Translations under genes and position numbers: made by a program
Assembly (NCBI GenBank): GCA_016165875.1
Contig: JABBOT010000023.1
Span: 372,001 to 436,000, forward strand
DNA: 64,000 bases
Direction of reading: 5' to 3'
From: Acanthopleura granulata
Taxonomy: Eukaryota > Mollusca > Polyplacophora > Chitonida > Chitonidae
The notes under the pieces: generated by a model
Told to the model about the DNA's origin: nothing
Database searches by the model: none
Seen by the model: only the letters and a program-made list of their open reading frames with translations
Shown here: positions 1-14,650 of the stretch, in pieces
Layout of the letters: each line of letters starts with the position of its first letter
Position numbering within the stretch: the first letter of the stretch is position 1

Positions 1-3000
1 TTGTAAACAATAGACAGCATACAGCGAAATCTGCAACAATTTTTCGCGACATCTGATACTTTCTAGGAATGAATACAAATGGATTCACCTCGTGGTGCGT
101 ACGTTTAAGAGATATTTGTTCATCTAGAACCGTTGTGCTTTTGAGAAGGCCATTACCACACACCACTGTCATTCAAACTATGTATGCCATGAGTAACAAC
201 GATTTCAGTTTTATACGTTGTCTAAGTTAGACACATTTAGAGGATAAAAGTGCAGAATACCCACGTCCATGTAGCTCTGCATAAATCAATAAATAAAAAC
301 TTGCATATTTCCAATTCTGTATGCAACTGATCCTTAGTAATGTTACGGAGAGCAATGCGGATCATTAGCTTTAGTGAACCATGCCTATTTCGTAATTTAT
401 TATTAGTTAAAGTGTTAGACGCTAGTAATGAATATACATTTGAATTAAATTATAAGCTATCTTGTTATAACTTCATTGAATTTAGAAACAACAGAAAATT
501 TTCAAGATATGAAAGAAGAAACATGTCAAATGAGGACGACAACAGTATATATGGACTTACCACAAGGATATACATTAATTGTTAACCTTGAAACATTTAC
601 TGAAAATAAATTTGAACAACACACAACTCGATAAAAGTATGATTTAGTCATCTGAGTATCACAAGGTGTTGATCCGGTGAAGGTCACGACCAAAGATGGA
701 CGATCGATTGTCCACGACGTTAACAGATTTGTCCCTTACGCGTGAACTGTGCTAAAGAATAGTATGGAAACCATTATCATTTGTCCACTGTTTGGCAGAG
801 TACCCGATAAGTGAAACACTGACATATTCATTCTGTTTATGCTGTTAATGCAGGATGTAGATCGATGACAGTAGGTTATTCCGAGCCTGTGTAGTGAACA
901 GAAAACACCTTATAACAAATATGAGGGTATATATGGCCCTATGTTTACAAGGCTCATGAACCAGTCCAAGGATCTCCATTTAAGTTAGACATTATGGTAT
1001 TATCTCTCATCTCTTAGATTTGAACTTGAACGGTAAGTTTCAATTAAATAACGAACGTCTTAAACAACTTTCAGTAAAACTCAAAAATACTGAGGTAAGT
1101 CACAATTTAAACCATATTTTTTTTTAGTTAAGAAGACTGTCCTAAGTATAAGATAGCTTCGTGAGCCTATGACCAGATCTAAAGCGCGCTCTATAGAAGC
1201 CGCCGACAGGCTTGTGCTACTATTGTTTCGGGAGTCCCAGCTCCTACTGGTACGCCCATATTGAACAGACCTCATTGACTTTCGCTGTCTAACTATTTAC
1301 AAATTTTATTACCACTTAAATACGATATATCAAACATTGGAAAAGTTGATATTTTATGAGAGGTTACAATTTTGGATAGGGGCCTATATGGGGAAAATCA
1401 GTTGTGTCTGATTAGCACTTCGCGATTGTTTCCTCATAACATGCGGTCTGGCATCTTGATGTATATAGCCATTGAACAAGACCTGAAACTCAATCAGAGA
1501 AAAGAAGCTACTTATACTACATAATGCCGGAACACATATCGTATGGTCGAAGATGAAATCACAAACCCCAAGTCCATACTTGCAGATTAAATCACCTAGC
1601 CGTATAATCATACAAGGCCACGCTTATGTGTCTTCGTTACATGGCACACGTTCCTGAAGGATCATTATCTTAGTTTGTTATGCAAAGGTATTTCACCTAG
1701 TGAAAAGCCAAATGATTATTTGTGAGAAAGTCTTGGAAAAAAGAAGCTTTACCTTTTCCCATGTAAGGCAAATTTGAAGAACAAATAACTCCAAATATGA
1801 ATGCCACATTCACTACGTCTCAGGGATTTAGAGAAGCCGTCTTGCTATGTTAAATTAAGAGGCGTGAAGTAATGTTAAATACAAAATATGGCATAAATGA
1901 AGTGCACTTACCTGAATAGCGTCAATACACAGGCACTTTCTGTTTTTAGTAGGCGGCTTGATAACTCCCGTCTGATACCACAAACCGCCTCAGCCCCAGC
2001 CGTTGTTCCAGAGTACATGACTAATATAGACACCTTGAGCCATCCCCGGAAGTGACGTTATCCGTCCTCTATTGGCTGTAGGATTCATCCAGTCTGTATA
2101 CTGACCATCTACTGATACTTGTCTGATGTGAACTGGTGAGATCAAAGAACCCATAAAACATCCACGGAGAGTGCTAATGATGGGTTAAAAATAAACTGGG
2201 TTACACATTGACAGGAGTCAGCCTCCTGAGGCAGTCTCAACTGTATTTTCAGTGATACCGGCCTAAGAGCCGAAGGGGCACAATACTGTCGCACCTTTTC
2301 AGCAAACATAAAGCACCTGTTTGAAAACCATTTTAACAACCATATTATTGCCCTTTTTCTTGTCTATGGGCATCGTAGGTGATGTACTCTGCTTAAAGGG
2401 GAACATCTGAATACGGTTGGACCATTATCCACTGGGCTTGAATCACAGAACTTATATCTGTATTGCATAGTCAATGTATTTCCCATTCGGTCTAAGACAA
2501 TCAGTATCGATCATAATCAGGAATAGCTGCAGACCAGTGCATTGAAAAATAAACAAATATATACCAGTTGTCAAGGTGGATAAGAAAGAAGGAAGCGTCG
2601 CCTGATGTTTATGTCATCTAGAAAGCCATCAGAGTCCTCATTCTCATTAGTAAACCATACGGAATCTCGAGCCCTTATGCTTTATAAAGCAATGGGATAG
2701 GCATGGGTAATCATCTCTTACGTCAATGAAACACAATGTGCAGACTGTTTTTTTTTTAATCATTGCCTATCTTTGGTGCACAGTCCATTTTCTTTTCCAT
2801 CAACACTGATGTACAATTAGTTAGCGTTGAGGTCTGCGTCGTCAGCAGAGTTACGATTCGAACATTGGCCATAACTAGTGTGCATATAGCTGACGCTAAA
2901 GCAAATGTTACGTACACGTATGAAATTCTGTTCGTTGCAGCTGAAAGTTCCATAGCTTGTATAATTCGAAAATTATCTCATTGTGAGGGGGGTTTGGTTT

Positions 3001-4154
3001 CCCCGATTGTTTGATAGTCAGCTATATTCTATATATAGAGAGAGAGTTACTTCGCCGGACGCCTTAAATGGAATTTTAAAGAAATATGTACAAACATTCT
3101 TCATTTTTTTCAAACTGTGTAGAAGTATTTGCAGATATGTTGTCTTGGCTACATGGCTGGATTTCTCAGACAAATTCTTCTGATAGTGAGGTTAAAGGAG
3201 GGACATTTGTTGATTATTTTGATGGATGCCGATGCCAACAACAACAGTCATGTAATTCAGTAAATTGCAACATCAAATAAGAAAGCTGTATCGATGACAA
3301 TGGCCTCGGGATTTCAGTGCACGGGCTTAGTGACTTCTGAACAGATCTATTCCCTTGGGAGACCTACACTGGGTTTTAAAGTAGAAAATGTTTATGAATA
3401 TTCTGTTTTGAAAGATCCAAGCAATGTGTTCTTGTCCAGAGTAGGTAATGAACTTTGAGAAGCCTGTGACACCAGGTTTAAATAATACATATAACTAATT
3501 TGTGTAAGGTACTACCCTGGGAGGAAACCCAATCATGCATAGGTCGAGCTTGTCTTAATGAAAAAAAGAATAAAACAAAACAATCATACAAGGGTGCATC
3601 CATATATTTACTATAAAATTATTAACAACGCGAGAGATGAGTCAAACAGCGATACATAAATAATAGCGAACACAATTCCCTGAGCGAAGAGTTCCTTGGA
3701 GCTCCGGGCCTCGCATCCTTCCTTCTTGTATTGTGTAATCCGGGATATTTCGTCAGAGAAATTAATTTAATTTGTGCAATAACAATGTTAACAAAAGCCT
3801 ACTCTAGAAAATGCCATACATCCAAATTACAGTTGCACTGGTACATAATTCAAACAACATTTCAAACAATTTACAGTCCAGACATCGAGAAAAAAAGTGA
3901 CATCTCAGTTAGCACAGCTAGCTGCTGGCCTACATACGTTAGCGCCCAGTACCAGTCCCACAGAAGTCCACGAGAAAAATTCCACTAAAAATGACAGCTC
4001 TAACCCTACCTTACATTTGGTATGAGCCAATTCTTTGGGTCAAAGCCGGTGCCGGTAAATCATCTTTAAACAGCAATCCAGGCGGTTAAACTTTTGAACT
4101 GGGCTTTTCGAGCCAACATCTTGAATTCAAACTTCTCGCAGCCGATAGGCCGCG

Positions 4155-4222
4155 AAAATTTTATCCCACCCCACACATACTCTGTACAGCGCATGGGTAT
4201 GTGTAGGGTGGGATACAATTTT
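4155..4222. repeat. 68-nt near-perfect hairpin
   Basis: Two 26-nt arms (4155-4180 and 4197-4222) pair with 24 of 26 matches around a 16-nt loop. On the minus strand one mismatch becomes a G:U wobble. The size and shape fit an invertebrate pre-miRNA, or a very small fold-back element. No other copy was noticed in the window. Function unknown. Confidence 0.6.
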
Positions 4223-7019
4223 ACAGCTAGCTGTGCTACATCTCAGTTCCTTTTCCGTAACTAGGTCACGTTTTCCGTTGTGACGGGCAAATCTGGCGAC
4301 AATCTCACCCTAGGGTGTTTATTTTTTGGCGTTATGTCAAGCAGTCAAAGTCCTGACTGTAAAAAAAGCTTCGTGTCTTTTCGATGAAATAGTTTTGAGC
4401 TTAATTCCAACAGTGGAAAGTGTGTAAAATTTGTACTTTTTGTCCGAATCCCTCTGTGAATAATATGCATGACATGGATTTCCAATGGGGATTCCCCAGC
4501 TTTGCAGCGTCATTCTGGAATTTCCTGTTGGCTTCCACAGCCAAGCAAAATCTTTTTTTCATGTTGATTTATCTACCTTTCTATACATATCACACACGTT
4601 TCAATGGATGAGAAAATCCTGTGTGTATTTAAATTTTCGTCACCGAACACATCATCCAGTTTTGCTTTCGTGCATGTGTGTATCTGGTGTTTTCGACTTC
4701 CGTCTCGGAGAAAGTTTCGAAGCTCCAGAAATCAACCATCAAACCATCAGACTCATCAAAGTGAGTTGTTCGTGGTGCTAATAAATCGTTTAACAGTTGC
4801 TTGTTAGGCTCAACAAGAGACTGGCCACTGATCTCGTTAACTGATAAAGCTGTCGTGTAGAATATTTTGCTTTTGGATTGGCCGTTTTAGTGACAAACAA
4901 CCATCGCATGCACACTGAAGGCCATGGAGCCTCTATGTTTTAGTGTACAGGGGTGTTGGGTTGTACAGAACCACGGGAGTCTCTTTTTTTAAACATTTTT
5001 TCGTACTCTCATTTTTTGTCAAACGCGTTTTATGTGGAATAATAGTTGAAGTATCCATTCGCCTCAAAATTTTCATTTCTTAATGTAAAAGATATATCTA
5101 CCGATATTTTGAATACACACACTAAAGTAATTAAATAAATGAGAAAGACAATAGTTTTTCGTGCCAGTCCAGAGAGTGACAAGAATTCAAGAACAGAAGG
5201 CTGAAAAGCTACAAACTTTGAACACATGTATAGGTTATGCTAGTGGACTAAGGTTTAACACAATACCAATATGTTGAGTCAAGATAGTTAAAACTGAGAA
5301 AACTCACTGATATTTCAATATTACCAGAAACGTTAAAGGAGTAATGTCAAAGAAGATAAAAGTTTGGAGTTTTCTTTGCACAGAGCTAAATATCATGCAT
5401 GTATCTAAAATACTATATTGATTTTATTTTAAAGAAATTTGTCTAGCATCAAAGAAGCAATAATTCATGTTGGATCAGTAGATGGATGAATGAAAAATTT
5501 CAGAAATTTTCTTGATTTTTTAAAACGCACAAGAATTACACCCATTATGGTGTTCAGCTGTAGGAAAAGATAACTCTAACTTTGGACTTTTTGATGAGTA
5601 TACATTACTTTACATTAATTTATCTTTCTTTGACATCGGCTGAAGAAAAATATGTTTTCTAGATTAAAAATTTAAAAAACCAAATGTATGCTAAGAAAAA
5701 CACTTCAACTTCGAATTATGAACACTTACCGATTTTCAAGCTGTATGCCAACCAGATATATTCAATCAGAGAATTTCCCCAGTCCTATTAAATTAAAGAA
5801 ATAACATGATATTTGAGAATAAAAAATAAAAGTCATTCAAATATTTTTTATTATTATTCAGATATCTTATTTTCCTAACCAGAAGCATAGCTAAAGTCAG
5901 CAGTGTTAGAAATTAAAATTTAGAAGAAATTAAAATAACCCCGAAAATTCAGGAAAATTGATTTTCTTCTCAACAAAATTCTTCCTGCTTCAGATTCTTC
6001 AAATGAAAAGTCTCACACTGATGGGTATAAATATAAGTTATTAATTTCTATCCTTAGAACAGTAAAGGGTAAATTGGCCGGTAGGGTGTTGTGGCTGATT
6101 GGTTTCAATCTCTAGGGCTCACATGATGTGTGTTTAATACTAGCCTTGAACAGGCACCTGGGTGGCAATATTACAGCGACGACAACTTGTCTTACATCAG
6201 TATATGGTGTGCACATCTGTACACATCGAATACGGGAATCAGCTGAGGGTCTACTGATATCCGATACTGCAAACTTGTAGTCGACCATACCTTCATTTAT
6301 ACTAAACATAGCACAACAATGAAAAACTACAAATAATCCTTGTCAAACACCAAATATATATATATATTATCAATAATTGAGATTGACCTATTTATGCTCT
6401 AAGACAATGACATGGGCAAAAGTATGCAGAGCTCTGATTTTTCATACAATTTACATGTACACTAATACTCATGTTTCCATTTGGGGCGCTGCACATGCAT
6501 TTTTGAAAAATGTTATTGTTGATACCACTGAGCAGTTCAACCCAAGTAACTGACAGAAACAATAACCTGATGTGATACATCTATTGTCAGAAATTGCCAC
6601 AAATGTCGCGGACTCGGTGTACTCTAGAAGGATATGAGAGGCTGTGTTTCTTCGTTTGGAATGTGAAGTGGAAAATTGCAAAAGTTCTGCATGTTCCAGA
6701 CAATGTCATTGTGTTACAAGATAATAAGACAGAATTAAAAGGATTTAACTGGCTCACACATTCGATATGTTCTGTCTATTCTTATGTATTCTGAGAGTTA
6801 TATTTATAGGTTGTTGCTGTGCTGTGTAAAATAGGGATAAAGAGTAATGTACAGATCTGCAAATTTTCTGGCAAATATGAGAAGTGCATACCTTTAAAAC
6901 TTATTAGTGATGAAATGTTGGAGGTTTACACTAGACACTCCAGTTTCTTCCATGCTTAAAACTGACATGAACGGAACAACAGAATGGTTTTCTGATATAA
7001 ACTTTCTTCGGATGGTTGT

Positions 7020-7135
7020 TCCCCCGGGCTCTGACCAGCTTCCTCTCACCATAATGCCAGCCGAGGTCTTAGTCCGCTATAGGACTAAGTAAAATATTCT
7101 TGAGTATGGCGTGAAACATCAATCAAATAAACAAA
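7020..7135 (-). repeat. Dispersed repeat family A, copy 1
   Basis: Read on the minus strand, this begins TTTATTTGATTGATG, continues with a CATACTCAAGAATATT block and a GGCATTATGGTGAGAGG block, and ends in an AGAGCCCGGGGGAA block. The same order of blocks recurs at 42.3, 44.6, 55.9 and 56.6 kb. It looks like a SINE-type or small non-autonomous repeat with a conserved core. Exact ends and tail were not defined. Confidence 0.6.
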
Positions 7136-8069
7136 TGAAAGAAATACAGTTAAGTTTCAAACTGCTTCCTTCTTCGTAACGGTACTCTGCATGTGTGAGC
7201 ATTTTAGTGGCGTATTATCATAAAAATAGTCAGATAATGACAATTTTGGGGTTGCAATGACATTCCACGGCAGACAGATGTCTACCACAGCTAGTCCACG
7301 GGAACAACAACAACATATAGGCAGGTTGTTAACATAGCAAGCAGACATTTAAATGCAGCAACGCTGTGTTATTAGTATAAGATTTCTGTTAATGAAGGGG
7401 AAGACGGTCTACGCTATCCATAGTTACTGGTTTCTGCAAAACAATTTCTACTACAGTTTCTTCGTAGAATCTAGCCCAAGGCTGTAACGCCACCCATAAA
7501 ATATCATGTTACTTCCGCCATCATTCTAGTAGCGACATCACTGGAGCAGCCTCCAGCGTAACAAGCCAGTGAATTCTGGAGTCGTAACTGGTGACGAAGG
7601 AAGGATTAAAAATACACCACTGGTGTTTTCGGCTCGATTCTCCATATCGAGGGCAGTCAGGACTGTGAGCTCTCGGCTGAGTCTAGGCCACGTTTGGGGA
7701 CGGGATGAAACTGCATTGGACTTCAAGTTAACCATGCAGTGTTTCTGTCGCTATGATAGTCAAGTACAGGGTCAAAGCACACCTGCAATAATGTACCTCT
7801 CGCTTCTTCGTGTTCTAAAATATCTCTGATTGAGAACTTTTATGAGTAAATATCTTTAAGAAGAAGCCAGGATGATATCTTTTGCACACAAACATCTTCT
7901 TTGCCAAAGTATAAACGTCACTAACTTTAGCTCAGAAATATTCGATGTTCAGTATATTGATTGTATGATGAGCAAATTCTAGAATAAACATGCATTGTAT
8001 TTCAGGTAAAACGCTGGGAGCAATAGTAGTAATGTTACATTTCATATTCGGAGAGGTGATATAATCAGA

Positions 8070-8165
8070 TGAATGAATGAATGAGTATATGGCTTAACAC
8101 CACATTGGCAGTATATTGTAGTAATAACATGACGAGAGCATGTTTAGGCCATGAGACAGTCATAA
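8070..8165 (+). repeat. Dispersed repeat family B, copy 1
   Basis: TGAATGAATGAATGAG is followed by GGCTTAACACCACATTGGCAGTATA, and the copy ends with a GACGAGAGC block. The same block order is seen at 19.27, 28.84, 53.20 and 60.85 kb. It is probably a SINE-like repeat common in mollusc genomes. Confidence 0.6.
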
Positions 8166-11100
8166 TACAACAAGGTTTTCGGAGCGATATTGCACGAGAG
8201 CATCCAAAAATAATAAATAAAAACAGACAAACACTTCTATAATCAGAAAAATGTTCAAATATCTCTGAAAACTCGAATTTCACATTAACATGAACATAAA
8301 TATTTTAACTTTTTATTCATTTTTTCAGTTCTACACCAGCAAAAGTATGGTCGGTATGACAGAATTTGAAATTTTCAATAAAAACTGAACAAAATTGACT
8401 CTGTTTGGGACCTAATCAACAACACACCAAACGCATGCTTTGTACTTGTGGAAGCCAACGGGGCGAATGAAAACGTCCATCAAAGATTAAAAGTGAAGGC
8501 AAACAGGGCCATAGCTCGGGCCGGGATGTCAAGGAACCACATCTGCACTGTAATGTAATGTACTGAGTGATAGACTTATTGCACATCGTTGACTTCTGGG
8601 GGACAATAAGGATTTGACGTTCTGACGTTCAGTAAAGGCCTATCTTATCAATATGGTACGAATTATAACTGTAACTCACGCGTGAGAAAGTAGACGTAGC
8701 TTGTTAATCCTTTGTGCAGGTCACTTCAGATAATAACGATTGCTTTCATATGATCAGTTTAACAAAATGTGTCATATTGTTATATATACTAACGAATTAA
8801 GAACTTTGTTGCACAGATTGACAGGAATTTAAAGGCTAATTTCTGTCAGATGTATGGTACAGAGTTCAAATCCTAATATATCTTTCCAGTCAGATGTTCA
8901 TCGGACTGATCGGAATAAGGTCATTTTAAATTGTATTTCTTTGTATGAAGCCCGGAATTCCTTGTAAGGTGACAAGGCCAGGCTTGTCGAGGTGAGCTCA
9001 GTCGCGGTCAGCCGTGGATATCTATAGCTACATGTACCGTCAGGGTCATCCATCACCTGAGGCCGCGGCCCTATGCTAAGGTTAGACATCTCACTGTAAT
9101 CCAGTAAAAAGAATCCAAGAAATTAATTTCCTTATAGATCCATTTAGCTGCCAAGAAGTGGACGTTCAAAGGACATAAAGGGTAACTTTATGTTTGCCAT
9201 TGTCCTCATCAAAGTTAGGCTTGTACAAAGAACCTTTGATGCTCTGGTACAGGTCACACTTTTTAGTTAATCAGTTGCCTTGTTTATGAAGTTCTTATCC
9301 TCAACCCAAATGAGACCATGTAGGGGTTTGATGTATTGCGGACAAAGAGCGATCATGTAACGGGTACTCACCGTCCCTAATCTGTATATGAAACTGTCGA
9401 GTGGTTGTGAAGCTTGCCTTTTAGTCAGTATGACACACTGGGTGCGGTTCAATTCCGATCTTGTCCAGGAAATCGTAGATTGCTCTGCTCTTTCTTTCGG
9501 GGGAATTTGCACTCGCATGTAGCACAAACCCTACTTTCTTCGTCAGGCCTACGTTGAGATATCAGCACTATTATACATATGTGCCAATTTGTTCTACCGG
9601 ACTTCTGTTAGAAGTCAAGTGGAAGGGTCACTCGATAACGTGCAAGCATTATTTGATTTAGAATCAGGTAACAATTGGATACGTTATTGTCACACTACTG
9701 GGCGCCGCCATGTTGGGACTTCCTCGTGTAAATCATAGTCGTTTTCCTTGGCTGATGTATCGTTCAGTTTTATTCCACGTGCAATTCTTCGAGTAGTCAG
9801 CATTATGAAGCTTTCAATGCACCAGTTTTTCTTTCTTTTCAAAATTTTGTATTTTTTATAATTTTGTTGCATATACTTTATTTCTGAACATGCCAATCAG
9901 TTATGTTGTTCTTTCACACGATCGATGGCGGTCAGTATTATGGGTGAAGGTGAACCGAAGTTGCTAACTTCCCTACATGCAGTACAGATACGCACACAAT
10001 ATTGGTGGAAGACAAGTAGTCTTCTACGAGAACGAGGCTGACATGCAGTGTCCTTAATGTCATGGCCTGTGTTGCGAACATTTTGATACATGTTCACGCC
10101 TTCCATTTATACCCGTGTACCATTTTTCTGCATGGTGTTCTCAATGTGATATTCAAACACCGATATAAAGTTCTTTTAAAACACACGCAGCGATATACAT
10201 CTTCCTGATGTAGGACACCCTATTAAGGCACTCCTGCAAACACGCCGTCGAGTACAAGTGAGCAGGAATGGCATGTCTTAATTGAACACTGGCACAGCGG
10301 GCCTGGTTGACGGAGAGAAGTAGTCAGTTTTCAAATCTGTAGAAAAGTCTGCATTATATTGTACTGGTAGGACGTACAATAACAATCAAAATCGTCTAAA
10401 TCAAATTCCAAACTTAGTCCTTGAATAATTTCCTCGTCACATGTAAAGTGTAAGTATAACGATCGCCCTTTGATTGCAACTGTTCATGAAGGCACCATGT
10501 TTATATACACCATGCTTATAGCCTTGAGTTTCAGCGGAATAAATGAAGGGTAGGGTTACGTCCACGTTAGCAGTATTTCAGCCATATCATGACCAGAACA
10601 TAGCAGAACCGTTAAACCGTTCTTTTCGAAACGAGAATAAAAATTTACAAATTAGAAGCATAAGACGTTTTTAAAACTTACCGAAACTAACAGAAATGAG
10701 TTACAATTCGAAAACCGTTTAGTTTTTGGTAATACCAGTGCAGTTACTTGTTTTAAATGTCTGAAACATTTAACTACCCCATCGCCAGTAACGCTGTCAA
10801 TATGTGGATGAACTTCTCCCATCACAGGAAACACATTTGCAGGCAGGCATAGTCGCAGTGGAGGACAAAACAATGTTATCAATTCCATGGAGCTAGCCTG
10901 TTCTGGGATAGTCGCCTTTTACGTCAAACTTGCCCAGAGATTCCACAGGGATGGTTTAAGGGGAATTAAAACACATGTACAAAACCTCAAAGCTCGAGGG
11001 TTTGAAATTACCTCGTCATTTTACTGAAGACCATGATAAATACAACAGCATTCTGTCCTATAAATTAAGTATAATTAAAAGTTATCTTTTTATAATTTTC

Positions 11101-12955
11101 ATCTAAAACATTAAAGTTTTTTCAGTTATACTAATTTATAATTTTTAATTATTTTAAGAGAAGTGATACATTTCGTCAGTTTCATATAATTCTTACCACA
11201 GCACATAATCAGGATAATATATAACCTCTTGGAAAAAATTCGAAGCAGATAATTTTTAATATCTTCTGAAAATGTCAAAGTATAGTTAAAAATTTCACAG
11301 TACAATTTATGATTCTCCTCCAGGAACTCATGGATTACTAGTCACAGCTTATTTATAAATCAACATGCCATTAAACCAAATATTTCAAGGTCTCCTGGAA
11401 ATGTCAGAATATCCTTATTTTCACAAAATAGGAATGTATTAATACACACATACATTTTAATGAAAGAGGGGAGTTAACGTGGCTATGTTCGACCAGGCGA
11501 CGTTCACTGCAACGTACAGTCATGCAATATTTGTCATTCGCAGCAGTTAGCGGTCGGTGCCATTTTTCAACGTGGTTCCTTTCTCACAGTGAGTGTTGTA
11601 TGTTCCACGTGGCTCTCGTGTATCACCGGTTCCTGCAGCTCTTCGCTCCGGATGTCCAGTGTACCGTCTCCGACATGAGGACCTGCTCACGTGGCTGTTG
11701 GCGTGCACTGGATCTCGTGTACCTAACGCTGTCAGACCTGTAGTTTGTTGAGTTCTCGCCCCATTTGACACAATGTGCATGGTGAGCAGAAGGTTAGCAT
11801 CATGCAGTCATCGCAGATAGAGCCCTGCAACGAAGAGAACGGTACACTGATGACCTCAGCATTCGTACGGCATAGCTTCACTTCTAATTAGCTCGGAATC
11901 TACAGAAAAGAGGATCCATAGAGGACAGCACATTTTTGCAATGCCTAACACGATATGCTTCCTAAGCATTCTGTCGCAACCCTTCTCTCCAATACATTTT
12001 CCTAATCCTATCCTGTCTGTATAGCATTATTGCTCAGACGGCTGTGTTATTCAGCTGAACTTACTTGGTTAACTTTTCACTGGTTTCTACATATCAGTGT
12101 AGGAAATCAGATCTATCTGATGTCACGCGATTGTGTAAAGAGGCTTTAGTATCTCTCACCATCGAGCCTGAAGGTGAACATCCGGATGTCAATGTTCAAC
12201 ATCTTGAGATGTAGGTGGTCATTGTTCACCTATTAAACTAGGTATATGAAGAACTCAATCCACTCTGCAAGAGTTGCTGTACAATATTCTGATATATAGG
12301 GGACCGACGGCATATATGTATTATTCTTTCCTTGGAAATTTACGCGCTGCCATTCACAACCCTCCCCATTCTAAATTGCGTCTTAATCTCAACTGTGGCA
12401 CGTGACCAAACCACCTACAAGAGAAAGGGTGATCACATCTAATAACTTTCTCTATCAAGTATTCATTTGGTTTTAATATCAAAGCTGAGAAGTCTGTGGA
12501 GGAAACCCTTTGGGCGACGAAGCCAACAAGGGCTTCATCTGACAAACATTGCATTAGCAATTGAGTAAGTAATTCAGCTATGGAGACGTACCCGGATGTT
12601 GTTCTTTACTCTGAGCTTGGTGCGGAGAGCCACCATACCGCTGGGAATGAAGGGGACAAAGCAGGACTCGGCTGACCGGGAGGACAGATGAAACTGATAG
12701 AACAAGGGACATAACATCGCGGCTAAACCTAAAACAGCACGGGCAACACAAGTGATTTCGATACACTTCAGATCACTTCGCTGTTTTAACAGTGTACACA
12801 AGCTCTTGTTACACGAGACCTTGCTACAACCATTTTTTCACATTTTAAATATCAAAGGTACTTGCATCTTCATCAACGCTGTGTCGATTATTGAAATTCC
12901 TTAAATATTAGGAGACATTTATTAGCATTTAATCGAAAATTATCGTTACCGCTAA

Positions 12956-12992
12956 TTTATCGATATCGATAAATGAATTAGCGATATCGATA
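12956..12992. promoter_or_regulatory. Palindromic cluster of three TATCGATA sites
   Basis: An 18-bp perfect palindrome at 12956-12973 contains two overlapping TATCGATA octamers. A third octamer lies at 12985-12992. TATCGATA is the DRE bound by the DREF/ZBED family in insect promoters. No gene was recognised next to it, so a promoter role is a guess only. Confidence 0.35.
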
Positions 12993-13684
12993 AAGTGTTT
13001 CCTGTTTGCTTCCAATGGAAAAATACTTCCCTCTCTGTGAGTCTATGAAATAGTGTAGGATAGAAAACGTACATGTATTTATTTACAGTGGCAGGGTCAA
13101 GCATTGAGGAGGCATTGCGGGTAACTAGTCCAGCATTTATTGTAACATTATTACGTAGTGGGTAGCAAAGGTTGCCCGCATAATGTTATAACTATTACAT
13201 TATGGGAAACAATCACCGACTTTTGTCTAGTCCGTATGAGATGTGTGTTACACTATGGCTAGGCCTGATTCATGCAGGTTTCTGAGGATTACATTGTGGC
13301 GCCCTCAGTGGAACACAGAAGCATTCACATGGGATGGCAATAATCAGTATTAAATTACGTCCTTGCTCAAATATGTTTTTTATTTCCTCCCCATGACCTT
13401 ATCAGGTAACGCCAGCTATAGAAGACTTAAAACACATTAGTGGTTGCCAAAACTAACCAATTCGGGCATTCAGTAACTTAGTATAAATAAAATGGATAGC
13501 CTCTTTCTTCAGAGATGTTTATATATTATATCTCATTATACAGACCACGCCAGATGAAGGAGAAGAGAGGCTGAATTACCAACAAGTACCATTTTTAAAG
13601 TCTTTGATTGATCAAAGATCTCTCGACCTCGGCTCTAGTCAGGCCACCGAGGCGGTCTTTCTAGAAAAGAGAACGACACAAGTG

Positions 13685-13704
13685 GATACGATACGATACG
13701 ATAG
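13685..13704. repeat. Short GATAC microsatellite
   Basis: About four tandem copies of GATAC. It lies just 3' of a partial copy of the tail of family B (the AACAAGTACCATTTTTAAAGTC block near 13,578). Confidence 0.6.
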
Positions 13705-14559
13705 TGTGACGGTTTCTCCGTGGTGAACTTACACCCAGAGCAGTCGTCGAAACAGCCACACGTGCCAGTGCTCCACTCTCTGCTAGCTTCCACTACCGGG
13801 CCCTGCATAACCACCTGAGTTTGCTGCAAGTAAAAGCTTTCATCAGATAATTACTTTTCATCAGTGTCCAGTGTTTCGTTCTTCAGGTAATAGAGTGGAA
13901 ATGGCTAGTTTCAGGAAGACAAAGAAACGGCAAGCTATAAGTGCAGGTACCCTTGCTGCCAAATATGTACATGTATTTATGACGTTAAATTATAAATCGA
14001 ATCGAATACATCGAATACCGACCCACATAGATCGATGGTAGTCGTTGGTAAAATCTGGATTTTAACATATAGGAGCTCATTTATCGGGAGTTACTGCCAT
14101 GGATCCATCTGCAACGGAAGACAAAGTGAAAAGGCGACAAAGAGCCAGGCTTACGTTCACAATCGGTGCTTGCTGGAGATGGTTGTTATTGACGGGGTGG
14201 CCTGAAACCGAAGAAAAATGGCTTAAGGACAACTGGGTAAGATTCAGACCATAAATATGGACATTTTTTCCTCTCCAGCTTTTGGATTCAAATTATTTTT
14301 GTTTTCTTTGAATGTATGGATTTTATTTGGGTTATAGTAAAGATGAAGGTGGTGGGAGTGTCGCTTTCCACGAGGCACGTGACGTCAATTCATTCATGCT
14401 TTCCTGAATGAGTCTTGTTGAACACTGACTGTAGCATGGAGGGTCCCCTTTTCAAATGTTGTTGACGTGACAAAGCCATGTGGCATACGCACATGAACAC
14501 TGAATCCTTACTAAATTCATCTGTCTTAACCTCATCTAAAAAACAATTTATGACACAAC

Positions 14560-14650
14560 TGAATAGTGCAGTGGTATAGACGTATGCTTATGAATCCATC
14601 TCTGCTGTGGGGTGGAAGTTCAAAACCAGCGACCGTCCCGAGAAATTTCA
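14560..14650 (+). repeat. tRNA-like (SINE-like) sequence
   Basis: TAGTGCAGTGGTATAGA resembles a tRNA A box. GAAGTTCAAAACC about 45 bases later resembles a B box. The acceptor stem is not closed, so this is a degraded tRNA-derived SINE head rather than a tRNA gene. Confidence 0.35.

Noticed and set aside
2756..3014. Opposite-strand frames with a hydrophobic stretch
   Set aside because: The hydrophobic segment alone is not enough; no promoter, splice or homology support.
12172..12231. Imperfect 60-nt hairpin (AGGTGAACA ... TGTTCACCT)
   Set aside because: Too many mismatches in the middle to claim a structured RNA.
13140..13205. Imperfect hairpin with TAACATTAT arms
   Set aside because: Short AT-rich arms, likely by chance or a small MITE remnant without defined ends.
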